Shown here piece by piece: positions 1 through 11,800 of a stretch of DNA of 51,468 bases (its first letter is position 1; each line of letters starts with the position of its first letter). A program made the translations under genes and the position numbers. Below the pieces are notes generated by a model. That model was not told the origin of the DNA and searched no databases. It saw only the letters and a list, made by a program, of their open reading frames with translations. This DNA is from Klebsormidium nitens (taxonomy: Eukaryota; Streptophyta; Klebsormidiophyceae; Klebsormidiales; Klebsormidiaceae). The DNA lies in assembly GCA_000708835.1 (NCBI GenBank), contig DF237245.1, positions 1 through 51,468 on the forward strand. The letters run 5' to 3'.

Positions 1-18
1 ATAACTTTTCCTTCGCAG

Positions 19-102
19 GACAAAACACCATACCCTATGAAGGCGGAAGAAGCTGAGGTGTTTCGCGTGCCAGCTGGCGTCCTCTGCGCAGTACCTACGT
101 AA
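19..102 (+). CDS. Probable terminal exon of a gene entering from the left (partial)
   Basis: A pyrimidine-rich stretch ending in the acceptor TTCGCAG at 12-18 is followed by an open frame of 27 codons closed by TAA at 100-102. The peptide begins DKTPYPMKAEEAE and ends CAVPT. I do not recognise it. The length, the good acceptor and the position at the window edge fit the last coding exon of a plus-strand gene, but an open stretch this short could occur by chance. If it is real, its 3' UTR lies between here and CCT8. Confidence 0.3.
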   Translation, partial: DKTPYPMKAEEAEVFRVPAGVLCAVPT

Positions 103-1149
103 TTGGAGACAGCTAGCAAGCGGCAAGCCAGGTGGACCAAACTTGAACGCCCCAGGTGAATAGGTTGGCAACCTGAACCATGTTCCAGCAGCCAAACGGC
201 TAATTGCCCGGGACAGAAACCTGGTGGGATTGACCCTCCCATACTAGGTAGGGTCACCTTCGAAACCCCAAAGTTTGGTGTTCGGGCAAAGGGGGGGCAA
301 GGCCGCAAAGCGCCGTTTGAAGGAGGAGTACAGGGCCGGTTTACGTAGGTTTTACAGCCAAGAAGCTGATAACCTGCTTCCAACACTCGCTTAACCCTCC
401 CCTCAGACCAACCGAGGACCGCATCGGCCTCGGGACATCCCCAAAATGCAATCTTAACCGTCCAAGCTGGATATTTTCTCATCTAACGGTGTCGATCATG
501 GTTCGGGGCGTTTCGGTAGTGTTTGGTCCCCCTGCGGCAAGCCCCCTCCTTCCGATGATCAATCTACGGTGCGGGTTTCCCGGGCCAGGCCGGGCCGGGC
601 CCGGTTGCATTTCTTTGTGCTATTCTGAACCCGTCCGATGACAGTTTGACGGCCGCGATGAAAACTCTTCGTGTCACATGGTAAGTTGCTCATTGAAGGA
701 TTCAAATTTCAGCTAGAGACTTCGGTCAACTTCGGTTACCTACACCAGGTACCGTACCGTCGTGAGGGAGCTCACGTTGTGACTACCGGTACGCGAGACT
801 GTGACTCGGGACTCTAGGCACGAAGCAAACCTGGTCTAACCCTGTACTGACCTCTACCGGCTAGCAGTGACCGGGGCCCCTATTAAAGCGGCTTACATCG
901 TAGCCATTCTTAAGAAGCACAGCGCTATCCGACGGTGTGGAACATGGTTCTCAGTTTCTGGCCTGGGGTTCCATGATTACGAGCCTTCAAATTCGGAGAA
1001 AACAGTTGGAAAAGCGCTCAGGTGCAAAAAGTCCTTCCACCAGCGGAATTGGAGCTGAAGCTGAAGCCAAAGCCAAAGCAGTTGCTGGAGATCCCCTTGG
1101 ATCGCTTTGCTCTTTGCTTGCAGCTGGGGCGCAGGTTTAGGAAGCAATC
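103..1149. other. Intergenic / upstream region of CCT8
   Basis: No supported gene lies here. A GC-rich patch made of GGGCC/GGCCGGGCC blocks is at about 578-605. Short open frames at 867-1058 and 937-1140 run up to the CCT8 start codon. The second reads through a short run of Ala-Glu/Ala-Lys codons and could be an upstream open frame in the CCT8 leader, but nothing else supports it. The stretch probably holds the promoter and 5' UTR of CCT8. Confidence 0.4.
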
Positions 1150-4100
1150 ATGGCTTTTGGCGGCTATGGAGTGCAGGGGATGCTTAAGGATGGGCACAAG
1201 CTGCTGTCTGGTTTGGATGAGGCCGTGCTCAAGAACATCGAGGCGTGCAAGCAGCTGTCAAAGATTACAAGGTCATCGCTGGGGCCAAATGGTGCGGTTT
1301 CTTCCGCAACCACCCTGATAAGTTAGCTCTGGAAGCAGATGGGTGCAGATTGAATTTGGATTTACTTCATGCATTGATTTGTAAGAAGTGAATGCAGGTG
1401 GTCTTCGTTAGGTTCAGTGATGAAAAGTTGTGCTGTTTTAGGTGGTCGATAAGTTTCTCATGTTTTTCGCTTTAGGCAGATTGGACGGACCTTGTGCGTT
1501 CACATGTTGCTTTAGCAGACAATCCATGTGGTGCTAGCACCCTTGCAGAATGCACTTTCTAGTTTCAGAATGAAGGTTGCTTTGCTCAAAATGAAGGCTG
1601 CTTAACGGCATCGTTATACTCTTTACGGCATCGTTATACTCTTTACGGAGGTGTATGTGCTCTCAAGATATTCATACAATGGAAGCCGCCACAGGGTTCT
1701 GACCAGCACAGCTTAGCAAAATCCTGTCTCCAAGAATGGACGTTAGATAACGTGAAAGTTTCAATTCATTACTTGGTAAAGGTGGTGTAAGATCTTGCGC
1801 TCTACGCTGCTAGTTCCAAAATTCTTCCAGTAGGTACTTTTTGAGCCATCAAGTGCTTTGAACCACACCGTCTTGCATCAACCAATTGCATCAAAATTCA
1901 ACCCCCACCAAAAAGTCAGCCTGGTCTGGCGTAAGTTCAAACAGGTTATGTGCTGTTCAAAAGACTGTTTGTATTGCAATCAGATGATGCACTGTTAGAC
2001 GAGTGGCCATTCATTCTGTGCCTGTAAAGTTTGGAATCAGGTGGTCCCTGAAGCTTAAGACGTCCAACTCTCTGCAGGCATGAACAAGATGGTGATCAAC
2101 CATCTAGACAAGCTCTTTGTCACTAGCGACGCCGCCACGATTGTGAACGAACTAGAGGTGGCACACCCCGCAGCCAAGCTGCTGGTTTTAGCTGGCAAAG
2201 CGCAGCAAGAGGAAATCGGGGATGGCACAAACCTGGTGGTCACATTAGCAGGAGAGCTGCTCCAAGGAGCAGAGGACCTGATAAGAAGCGGCCTGCACCC
2301 TAGTGAAATCCTGGCTGGGTACAACAAGGCATGCCAAAAAGTGAGGCCACCGCTGTGTTCGCCAATGCGAAAGTCTCATTCCAATCAGGCGATGAGATTC
2401 TTGTTCCGTTCGCGCAGAAATGCATCAAATCTGTGTGTCTCTGTCATCTGATGTCCCATCAAGGCGCCGCTTGTGCCCTGCAGTGGTACCACCTCTAGCT
2501 GTCCGCTGTCTCTCAAAAGCAAGAGGAAAATGTCGAGCTCTAATTGAGGCTTTTGCTACATCAACGGCCCATTGCAGCACTCATGCCTGGTGCTCGTCTG
2601 CTTCTGCAGGTGCTGGAATACCTGGAGGCTCTAGTGGAGCCAGGCTCGGACAAGATTGACGTTCGGAACAAGGATGATGTGGCAAAGCGGATGACTGCGG
2701 CAGTGGCAAGCAAGCAGTATGGCCAGGAGGATATTCTCTGCCCCCTGATAGCCGAGGTGAGGCTACCTTGCCTCTTCTTGTTGTTGCTGTGTGTATGGCA
2801 AATCTGGCTGCCGAGACATAGGACAAATTTCCCCTCCGGCCTATGTGCAACCCCTTGAGCTTAGAACAATCTGATGCTGATGTCGCTTGCCTTTAGTAGC
2901 AGATTGGGATCTGGTTGATGATACAGTGAGAGCTGGCAGGTTTCATAGAAGCTTTCAGAGGAGCCTTGCACCCCGGCGGAGCATAGTGAGTCGATGCAAG
3001 CACATACTCCTCAGAATGCAGAGGCTGTTCACACAAGCGCTTCTTCTCCCCAAGGCATTTGTCGTCTTCCTGATCCCATCCTGGTCCTTTCATAGTGACC
3101 GTACAAGAAAGTGAGAGGAGACTTGAGTGAGCCCTCACTGTCTCCAGGTCCGATCATTGTGAAATCACTCCACAGGCGCTGACTACTTAAGCAAGCTCCC
3201 AACTTCCACCTTATTCTCCCCAGGCCTGTATACAAGTGGCCCCCAAGAACCCGGCCAACTTCAACGTGGACAACGTGCGGGTGGCCAAGATCGTGGGAGG
3301 TTCCATCTACGACAGCAACGTGGTGCAGGGGATGGTGATCAAGCGGGACGCAGAAGGAACCATCAAAAGGGCAGAGAAGGCTAAGGTGACCGTTCTTCGT
3401 CCCTCCCACATTCTTTTTCTTGTGCTGCGCAGTAGAGAATTCGGGTGGACTTTTGATCAACACTTAAGTAGTGGGACGCGGGAAGGAGCCAGTACTTGAG
3501 CAGCTTTCCTCTGTTTGGCGGCTGCTTGGACATAACCGCGACGGAGACGGAGGGCATGAATCCAATCAAAGACTCTTAGCAAGGCACCCTCCAACTTTCG
3601 CAGCCCTGAGTTACATCTACAGTGGGTATGCATACCAGCCTTACCAGGTATTGAGACGCTCACCTGTCACCGCTTCCTCGCAGATCGCCGTCTTTGGCGG
3701 CGGTTTGGATACCTCTGCAACCGAGACGAAGGGCACGGTGCTCATTGAGAGCGCGGCGCAGCTAGAGGGGTACACCAAAAGCGAAGAGGACAAGATGGAG
3801 GCGCTGATCAAGGCGATTGCGGACTCGGGCGCCAAGGTGGTCGTCAGCGGGCAGGCGGTGGGGGAGGTCGCAATGCACTTCTGCGAGCGGTACAAGTGAG
3901 CCGGCCCAAGTATCGTTCGTCAGGTGGCTCGAGTGGCTCCTCGGGCAAGCAATTTGAGGAACTACAGTTGCTTACGCGGTCCAAAATACTGCGTTGCAGA
4001 TGCCGTGCACTTCTGCGAGCAGTAGAAGTGCGATTGCGCCAAGGACTTTTGGCGTTGATTTATCTGACTCCTTTTGCGTTCGGTTTCAAGCAAAAAATTC

Positions 4101-7100
4101 TGCTGTGACGATTGAGATAGTTTCACGAATACTCCATGCGCCTTAGCGAGCGTTTCAAGTGAGCAGGCCAGGAATTTGTTACCTGAGCTGTAGTGTGGCA
4201 GACCACAGGGCTCCGTTCGTTTCCAACAGGCGCCCTGCATTGTCTTACACTCGTTGTGCGGACCGTTTCGGAGAGTCTGATTCGTTTGCGACAAAATGTT
4301 CCGACTGCTGTTTTAAGTAGGATTTGGTTTGCCCTAAATTGTCAAGAAGGGTGCACAAACCCTCCAAACGCGAGTGGGGCGAAGAGGATGGGGCATAGAC
4401 TGCCCGTACAAACAAAAGCAGGTGTAGGCCGCGGATGCTTTTGAAGTTGTCAGTGCAGTGAGTATGTAGTTTTGAATCTGTCTTTTCCCCCTGCAGGCTT
4501 ATGGTCCTGAAGATCCTATCCAAGTTCGAGCTGCGTAGATTCTGCAGAGCCACAAACTCGACGTCATTGGTGAGAGCATCTTCCTTGATTGCTTGCCAAA
4601 GCAAACAGATTGATACCGACAAACGTATGATTGAAGTCGCAGTTGCAAAGGTTGCCGAGTGATGCGTTGAGTCCGCTCTCTTTTGCTGGAGCTCTTGCAA
4701 GTCCTGTGTCTTGGTCTCTCTTCCTTCTCATTGCCAGAGCCAAAGGACGGAGAACGTAAACCTCCGTTGTCAAGTCAAGTCCTGGCGCCCCTTGGCTGGA
4801 ATCCCTTCTATGAAAGGCCGGAAGGTACCCTCGTGACTCGTTCCACCATTGACGAAAGGGGTGCTCACCAAGGCGGGGTCAAATCGGCGATGCTAGTCCA
4901 CGTCACTGCTCGCAAGGCCCGGCTGATTGGCTGAGCTCGCTTGGGCTGTCCTGTCACTTGAAGCTTATTTGCGCTGGGCTTTTCGTGCGCAGGTGCAAGT
5001 GGGCAAGCCCGAGGCTGACGAGCTTGGTTACGCTGACATTGTAGAGGCGCAGGAAATCGGGGGGCAACGGGTGAGCTCTCTGCTCGAGGATTCGCATTGT
5101 TCGACTGTAGAAAGGGGCTCAGAGCTGGTACAAAATGGACTTTGTTCTAGTTTCGTGCATGCTGTTTGCAGTGATCCGTCGTAAGCTGTATTCTACGTTC
5201 AGGACATGATTTGCACTCATTTTGTGCTGCCATTCGAAATTGTTTTCCGAATGGTAGTTGTGCTTGGAAGCGGGGTCTGTTCATGAGCTTTTGGACGCTT
5301 TCCCTCTTCTTTTCAAATCCTGGAGCCCGAATCTGGAGAAGTCGAATTTTCCAATTGTGCTAACTCACGCATATTGATACGTCTATTCTATGCATTTTTT
5401 GCTCGTGACGCCTTCCAACCTGAGGTGACTTCGTTCGCCATTGCTACCGTCAACACAGATTCAGATTCAACGACTGTGTTTTCCCCAGCAAATTGACACT
5501 GAATTCTTAACAAGGTTTCGAATTTAAGTACAACATCTGTGTCCGTCAGGTAACAATCGTGAGGAACGAGACTGGCGGCAACCACATCGCCACCGTGGTG
5601 GTCCGAGCTAGTACAGACAACATCGCTGATGACATCGAACGGGCCATCGAGGACGGTGTGAATGCCTACAAGGTGAGGGGCCTCTCTCATTGTTGCCATC
5701 TCTACTTATCATTCCCTTCCTTTGTTGCTCTCGTTTATCCTCCCTTTTTGGCTGCTTCCTGGTTATATTGAGTCAAATGAGCAGTCTAGTTTTTGTGTAT
5801 TTTGAAGCGTGTAAGCATATGTATTGAGGCGGCTCCGAGTAACGGCACAAATTGTCGACTTCCATTGGCTCGAGCTCCCTTCTAAACTGGAAGAGACTTT
5901 CTTTCTCTTCGCTGATTGAAAGACCCGTTTATAGGTGCGCTGGCAAAAAAAGTATTTTTGTGTTTTCACTTCGCTTCGTGGGTTAGCGCCCACCCAAGCT
6001 TGAACCCAGCTGCGGATTCCCCCATGCATCCCCGGACGACGAAAGGAAGTCCATAGAAATCTTTATGGAAACTGGCCTGTGACGGTCGGATTGGAAGTCT
6101 GACGAAAGAATAATACCTCATGCTCGCAGGCGATGGGCAAGGACCCGCGCTTGGTTGCCGGCGCGGGCGCCACCGAGATAGAGCTCGCCAAGAGGCTGAG
6201 GGAGTATGGCAGGAAGGAAACCGGGTGAGCGAGCAGCTCCGCCTTACCTGCCTTTATGCGTTCTTCTGCTGTTGTCCTTGCCTTGTATTCTTGCCCGGTT
6301 ATCCTTGAGTCTGGTCACTAGGACAGTCTTTCCGGATGGTCCAATCACCAGGACATACTTCGTGTTTTCTCTGGTCAACTTTGCAATTCTCTACTGTTTG
6401 GGATTCTGCCAGACCAGATGATTCTGTTTGGTGTAGCGGTCGTGACATTTGTGTGCAGAGACCATGACAGCAATCAAGCCTATGCTATGGCGGCCTTGGT
6501 TCCGGTGAACATCTTCCTGCAATCGTAAATATCCAGAGTGTTGAATCCACTTGCGATGCCATTGAATCTCAATTGGCCTTTCCAGCAAGCTTCCCTGTGC
6601 CAGACAGGAGACCAGCTCACGGCAGGACTGTTTTGTTTCTGCCATCTCAATCAATGCTGTATCCATCGCCGTTTGCCCAGGCTGGACCAATACGCTATCC
6701 ACAAGTTCGCGGACAGCCTGGAGGTGGTCCCCCGGACGCTGTCCGAGAACGCGGGCCTCAACGCGACGGACATCATCAGCGGTCTGTACGCTGCTCACGC
6801 GCGTGGGGAGCACAAGGCCGGGATCAACGTCGACGAGGGGACCATCCAGGATCTGACGACAAAGAGCGTCTGGGACCTGTACGCAACAAAGTGAGGTTCT
6901 GGTCGGGACGCGCGCGAGAATCTTTGGGCACTGAGTTTTTTCGACAGGCTCTGCTTTACCCGTTCCATTGCAACTTCCACGTGTTTCATTTTTGTGATGG
7001 CGATTCTGGTGCTGGACGAAGAGAAACTTAAGTACGACGGCTAAGTGCGGCCTTTACTTTGTGGCAACTCTCTTCGCGACAGAGAGAGTTTGGTGAAGTA

Positions 7101-7952
7101 TTTTTTCATTGCTGCTGCGAGGAACACGGCAATCTTGCGTGGCTCCGCGCGCGAGGCCGGTTCTTTGCAGACGTCCCCTGAATGGACGGACTGATCAAGG
7201 CATGATTATTGACAGAAAGGTCCGAGAGTACCCTTTCTCTGTGTAACAAAGCAAACGGTTTAAACCGACCCACTGCAAGAAAGCGGGCTCTCTTCAGACT
7301 GCCTTCTGAATTACAAGCCTGGTTGCCCGAGAACTCCTAAGACCTGTCTGGACGAACTTGATTTTACACGAAATCAAACATTACGACAAGCATGGGAGGA
7401 AAGCATCCGAGACGAGCTGTGCTAACCTTGTCGATCTTGCTTGCGACTGTGGATAAGGGGGACGTTTGGGACACAACGGCCACATCGCAAAACATGTAGC
7501 AGGCCAACACACAAAGCCGGCAATTTCGACTGCTGACCAACATCATTGTCGCTACAGGTACTGGGCCATCCGCCTCGCCGCTGATGCTGTGGTCACCGTC
7601 CTGCGCGTAGATCAGGTGAGATAAAAACAAGAGAAGCATGCTCTGCCCTTTATCTTCGGTTCCCTCTTGAATCGGGATTGTGGTTGGTGGACCTTCTTTC
7701 ACTTTTCGGCCGTCTAGCTTTGTCTTAGAATCTCCTTGATTTCAAAGGATCTTTTTCCATTTTTCCTGCACCGCTGCTCCTCAAAAATAGAATACGGTAT
7801 TTAATTGCACGCGTTGTTGAATAGGCTCCTTACGTGGTCGGATACTTGTGACATTTGCTCTAAGGACGAATCTTCTGAATCTGCAGATTATCATGGCCAA
7901 GCAAGCTGGCGGGCCAAAGAAACCTGAAGCCGGCGGAATGGACGAAGACTAG
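1150..7952 (+). CDS. CCT8: T-complex protein 1 subunit theta (CCT8), 12 exons, complete
   Basis: This is the theta subunit of the hetero-oligomeric group II chaperonin CCT/TRiC, which folds actin, tubulin and other cytosolic proteins with ATP. Exons are 1150-1291, 2078-2340, 2610-2756, 3224-3385, 3684-3895, 4497-4569, 4993-5070, 5550-5672, 6130-6224, 6681-6890, 7558-7615 and 7887-7952. All junctions are GT-AG and in phase, giving 542 residues against about 550 for the family. The N-terminus MAFGGYGVQGML is typical of theta. The nucleotide-binding SLGPNG motif is at residues 43-48 and the chaperonin GDGTN motif at 95-99. The segments KFELRRFCR, GAGATEIELAKRL and SVWDLYATKYWAIRLAADA follow in the expected order, and the acidic C-terminus ends MDED. 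The gene is surely functional. The intron after exon 5 carries copies of the exon-5 end (see repeat at 3871-4170). Confidence 0.97.
1605..1648 (+). repeat. Perfect 20-bp tandem duplication in CCT8 intron 1
   Basis: The 20-bp unit beginning ACGGCATCG and ending CTCTTT occurs twice without a break at 1605-1624 and 1625-1644, followed by ACGG of a third start. It lies inside intron 1. No function is suggested; it is a recent local duplication. Confidence 0.9.
3871..4170 (+). repeat. Tandem copies of the CCT8 exon-5 end and donor site
   Basis: The end of exon 5 reads TGCACTTCTGCGAGCGGTACAA followed by the donor GTGAGC at 3896. A close copy of this junction lies at 4004-4031, with the GCGAGC core at 4015, 132 bp downstream of the core at 3883. 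A third, more decayed copy lies at 4145-4170 with its core at 4146, 131 bp further, and retains TTTCAAGTGAGCAGGCC. The stretches between the cores show weaker similarity, so the whole ~132-bp segment seems to have been copied twice in tandem. In the second copy the donor has changed to GTGCG; the third keeps GTGAG. Confidence 0.75.
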
Positions 7953-8877
7953 AATCCGGATGAAGCATTTTCTTTGAAACTCAAAGAGAAAGCTTTCTTG
8001 CTGCAATCTCCAAATACGCGACCTGCCGTCCATGGGGGCATTGACCCAAGAAAGTGCGGGGCAAGTGGGATGATGAACGTTCTGCCAAACGGATTGTCCT
8101 CAAGCCTCATTCTCATTGCCATGCAGCCTTCGCATTACAATCACACGATGTCAGCTCTGCCGCTCTTCTTGGTGCAACTGATTTGGTCGTCAACTTAGAC
8201 CCGCATTGCTGAGATCGGACATGACATGGGCATCATATCGTTAAGGTTGCCTGGCTGCGGTCGTGTGGGGCAGACTCTCCTTTTTGTTCATGATCGAATT
8301 TGGATGGGGCCTAATTTGCGACATACGGTGCCCTCCAGCATCAGTGTGCACTCTGCCTAGGTACAATGATATAGCAGAGTATAATTCATACTATAAAAGT
8401 CGACGGCCGCCGGCCAGGCCGTGAAGGGGATATCGGACAGCTAGTCAGGCATGCCGCCATATGTGCACTACCGCATGCCATGCTTAATTCTACTGAGGGC
8501 GCATGCAACATAGTGAATTAGGTTCATATGCAGCGATGTTTATAGCCCGCCGATCGTGGTGAATGAATCTGGTCAGTGGACCGAGTTTGTAATCCCAGAA
8601 CTCTAGCGTTGTTTTAATGATGCAATCTCCTTCACATCAGATCTGCTCCCCTTAATTGGCCCGGTCATGTTGAGCGCAAACATTCAGACAAGCTCGATTT
8701 AGCCCTATGCAAGGATCGTCAACTGAGCATGTTGTATCATATAGCGGGGGTTCCGCATCGCCATAAGAGATGCAGGAGAATTAATGATAGTCGGGCGGCT
8801 TTGCCGTGATTGCTGCTTTAGAGAAGCAAGACAGAAATCAATTGGGCCCTGGCCTGGCAGGCCCTCTAATGTCCGCA
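7953..8877. other. Convergent intergenic region between CCT8 and CTF7
   Basis: It holds the 3' ends of two genes facing each other. I see no gene in it. A small palindromic stretch AGTATAATTCATACT lies near 8378-8392, followed by a GC-rich GTCGACGGCCGCCGGCC block. Confidence 0.6.
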
Positions 8878-11800
8878 CTACTGATAGACGAGGAACGTGT
8901 CAGTTTTGCAATATCTTGCTGCAAAGCGCCTGCCATCCGGGGTCGGTTGAGAAAAAGCACACGTAGATGGCTCCAAAACGCAGCCCGTGACGAAGGATGA
9001 CCTGCAGCACAGGGTCGGTCGTCAATGAAAATGTTCTTTTGGCGCATTAACTTTCGATGACGTTCTTGGAGCTGACAATAGCGCGTTTTCTCAGTACCAG
9101 CTATATCTGCCACGTGTCGTGTGCTCACTTTGAAGTGCCTCCTTAAACGGCGGTCTGCTATAGGAAGCGTTGAGGCTAGGATTTTACCGTTCTTTGATCT
9201 TGTTCGAAGCGGCTGTTTCAAGACTCAGAAAACAACCAAGAACCTCCGCACGCTGACATCCGAGCCGCTCATTGACCGTTCACTGCACCCTTGCTTCAGA
9301 CCGACAGAAAAGCAGGAGGCGATATGTGACGATCCTGTGCAATCAGCTGACCACTTCTGGAAATAACTTCGTCAGCGCCTCAATTGCAGGCAAACTCTCA
9401 TTGTAAACCAAGTTGCAAGGATTCCCGAGAGCCCCTCAGAACCTTCAGCCCGGATCGAGCCAGAACTAGGAGTGCGAGAAAGAAAGATACAATCCAGTCA
9501 GAGTGATACACACCTCATTGCATCCATAAGTGCCGTGGCGACCCCTTTTCGCCGCTCCGCCTTGCGCACCCAAATCGCCCGCACCCCGCACGTCGCTCGC
9601 ACCGCCTCCGTTCGGCACATGAGCGCCTGCGGCTCCCCCACTAACGTCAATTCCTTCACTTCGGACGTCCGCTTTTCGCTCTTCACCCGCTTCCTGCCGG
9701 ACGCTGACATCATCTGGGCGTATAGGGAGGGGCGCCCCTGGAGGGCTCTCGGGCCTTCCGACGGTTTTTTAGGCCGAGCTGATTGTTGGGACGGGAGGGG
9801 TTTTGGGGTTTCGAACTTCGATTCGGTGAATGGTTGAAGCCGCTCTGGTTGTCCGAGGGGCTCGGAAAGTTGTGGAGTTGGGGACGGGAGTTGACAGGGC
9901 TGCTGCAACGCATCCACCGCTGGGCATTCGTGTTGCGTCACAGCCACAGGGTATCTTTCAGGCGCGGCAGCTGATTGGCCGGAGCTCGGTCCCGTGCCTT
10001 GCCGCCCTCTTCGACTTGGACCCGTTTCCGGATCCACTCGCCGCTCCAAACATTCCCCCACGAAGTCCGGATGCCCATCGCCTACGCTACTAACGTCAAA
10101 AGAGTTTGATTCACCTGCGTGCTGTGCCGGTTTACCTGTACCTGTCGGCTGTCCAAACGCTGCTGTCTGTTCGTTCCCTCCATCTAGTTCTTCTTCCCGT
10201 GCTGCCCGCTCGCCAGATCCTATCTCTCCTTCCTTCCCGCCTTCCGCCCGGGCCGTACGACAATGAAATGCTCGCCCAATTTCAGCACCCGCGCGGTCCC
10301 CCTCTCGAGCGCTCCCGGGCTCACCTCTGTTCGTTACGTCAAAGACAGCAGTCGAATCGTCTCGTCCTTGCAAGTCTAAACCTGCCTCCGGAACCCCTGC
10401 TAAACTGTCCCCCCTTCGCCAATCCTCCACGAACCCCTCAACAGGTTCCTCTTCCAACGGCTCAGTCCGGGCCTTTCCCAAACCATCGTCCGCGGTAGCG
10501 ACTGCCCTTTCGACTGTACTCACACCTCCCTTCGCTGAAGTACCGACCTTCTCGACTGGCTGCACTCCTTTCTCGCTCGCTTCCCGGCCGTTGTGTCCCT
10601 CAATCGCCTCCGAAACCTCTCCGCCAACAGAGCCCTCTCTCAAAACGGATCCCGGTGCCCCCTGTGCCACCCCCGAGGCGGCCCCCGGCCCTGGAAAGAC
10701 CCGCCCCGTACTGACGAATGCGTCGCCCTTGCTGACGTCAGCTGCAGGTGTCGCTTCCAGCAGGGCGTCTCTCTGCTCTGCTTCTTGAGGGGGCCGCAGG
10801 AGTATGGTTTTGTAAGCTTGGGAGATGCTCTCGACCATGAGGCAGCCCACGACCTTGGAAGCAGCGATGTACAGATACACCTGGGGGGTTGGAAAGGAGT
10901 GAGAGTATGGGTACTAATTTTCCAACCCGGATTTGCATTCTCAAAGACACAGTGTGGCAATGTCCGTAGCCTAAAGAGAAGCGCTGAGGGGTGTGAAGCA
11001 CAACCAGTCTTCAAACGCCGCTTTACAGGAGGACTAGAGCTGCTCATCCAGGTTTAGTGAAGAATCTCATCTCGGCATTGCGACTCTGATTGGTGGCAAG
11101 TTGCTCCTCTATACCTGCAGTTTAATTGCTAAGCTGCTATCATCCGTTGAGTCACTGTTCTGCCGCTTGTTGTCTCCTAAGAATCTCTGGAAGGGTTGAC
11201 TTGCTGTCAACAAGAGAAGCTCATGAAGACACTGGATGCGCTGGGTTTGTGGCTGAAACTTCTGATTGGTCAAAAGTATCCGTCCAAGTTTTTTTAGTGC
11301 ATCTTGAGCTGGTGAACCAAGTGAAGGTAGACAATGAGTCTGCAGCAAAGATTTGAATGATATAGGGTGCAACCCTCATGCCGTGCGGAGTCCAAGAGTG
11401 GGGCTGCACGGGCCAAACATGATGTACCGCTTGGGTTTTCAGGGCTCACTTTGCAAGGTTTGCTCAGCAGCCACTCCTCTGCCAGTCCGAGGTCCGCCTC
11501 CATCACCGCCGCAACTTCTCTGACCTGCAAACTAATTCAGGTTAGGATGGATAACAAAATTCGGGTTTGCGTAATCAGCCAAACTCACACCTGTGCCACA
11601 GCAAAGTCAGTGTTTGAGTGCCTCGCAAGGTTTACTTGTACAGCAAGATGCTACATAGAAGAAAGGCCACAGCATCCAAAGCGAGAAAAAATAACCCTGG
11701 TTTGTGCGTCGGTGTGCAGTACTTGTGTTCAGAAAGAACGGCAAAGAATGCAGACCCGTGCCTTGCTCAAGGACCGGGTTAGAGCTGCATACGTGCCACC

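Noticed and set aside
937-1140. 67-codon open frame with Ala-Glu/Ala-Lys codons just before CCT8
   Set aside because: It is short, ends 9 bp before the CCT8 ATG and has no recognisable features; best treated as leader sequence.
9710-10788. Several plus-strand frames of 60-130 codons opposite the large CTF7 exon
   Set aside because: They are antisense shadows of a GC-rich exon; the minus strand keeps one frame open for 1.37 kb that joins in phase with CTF7 exons on both sides.
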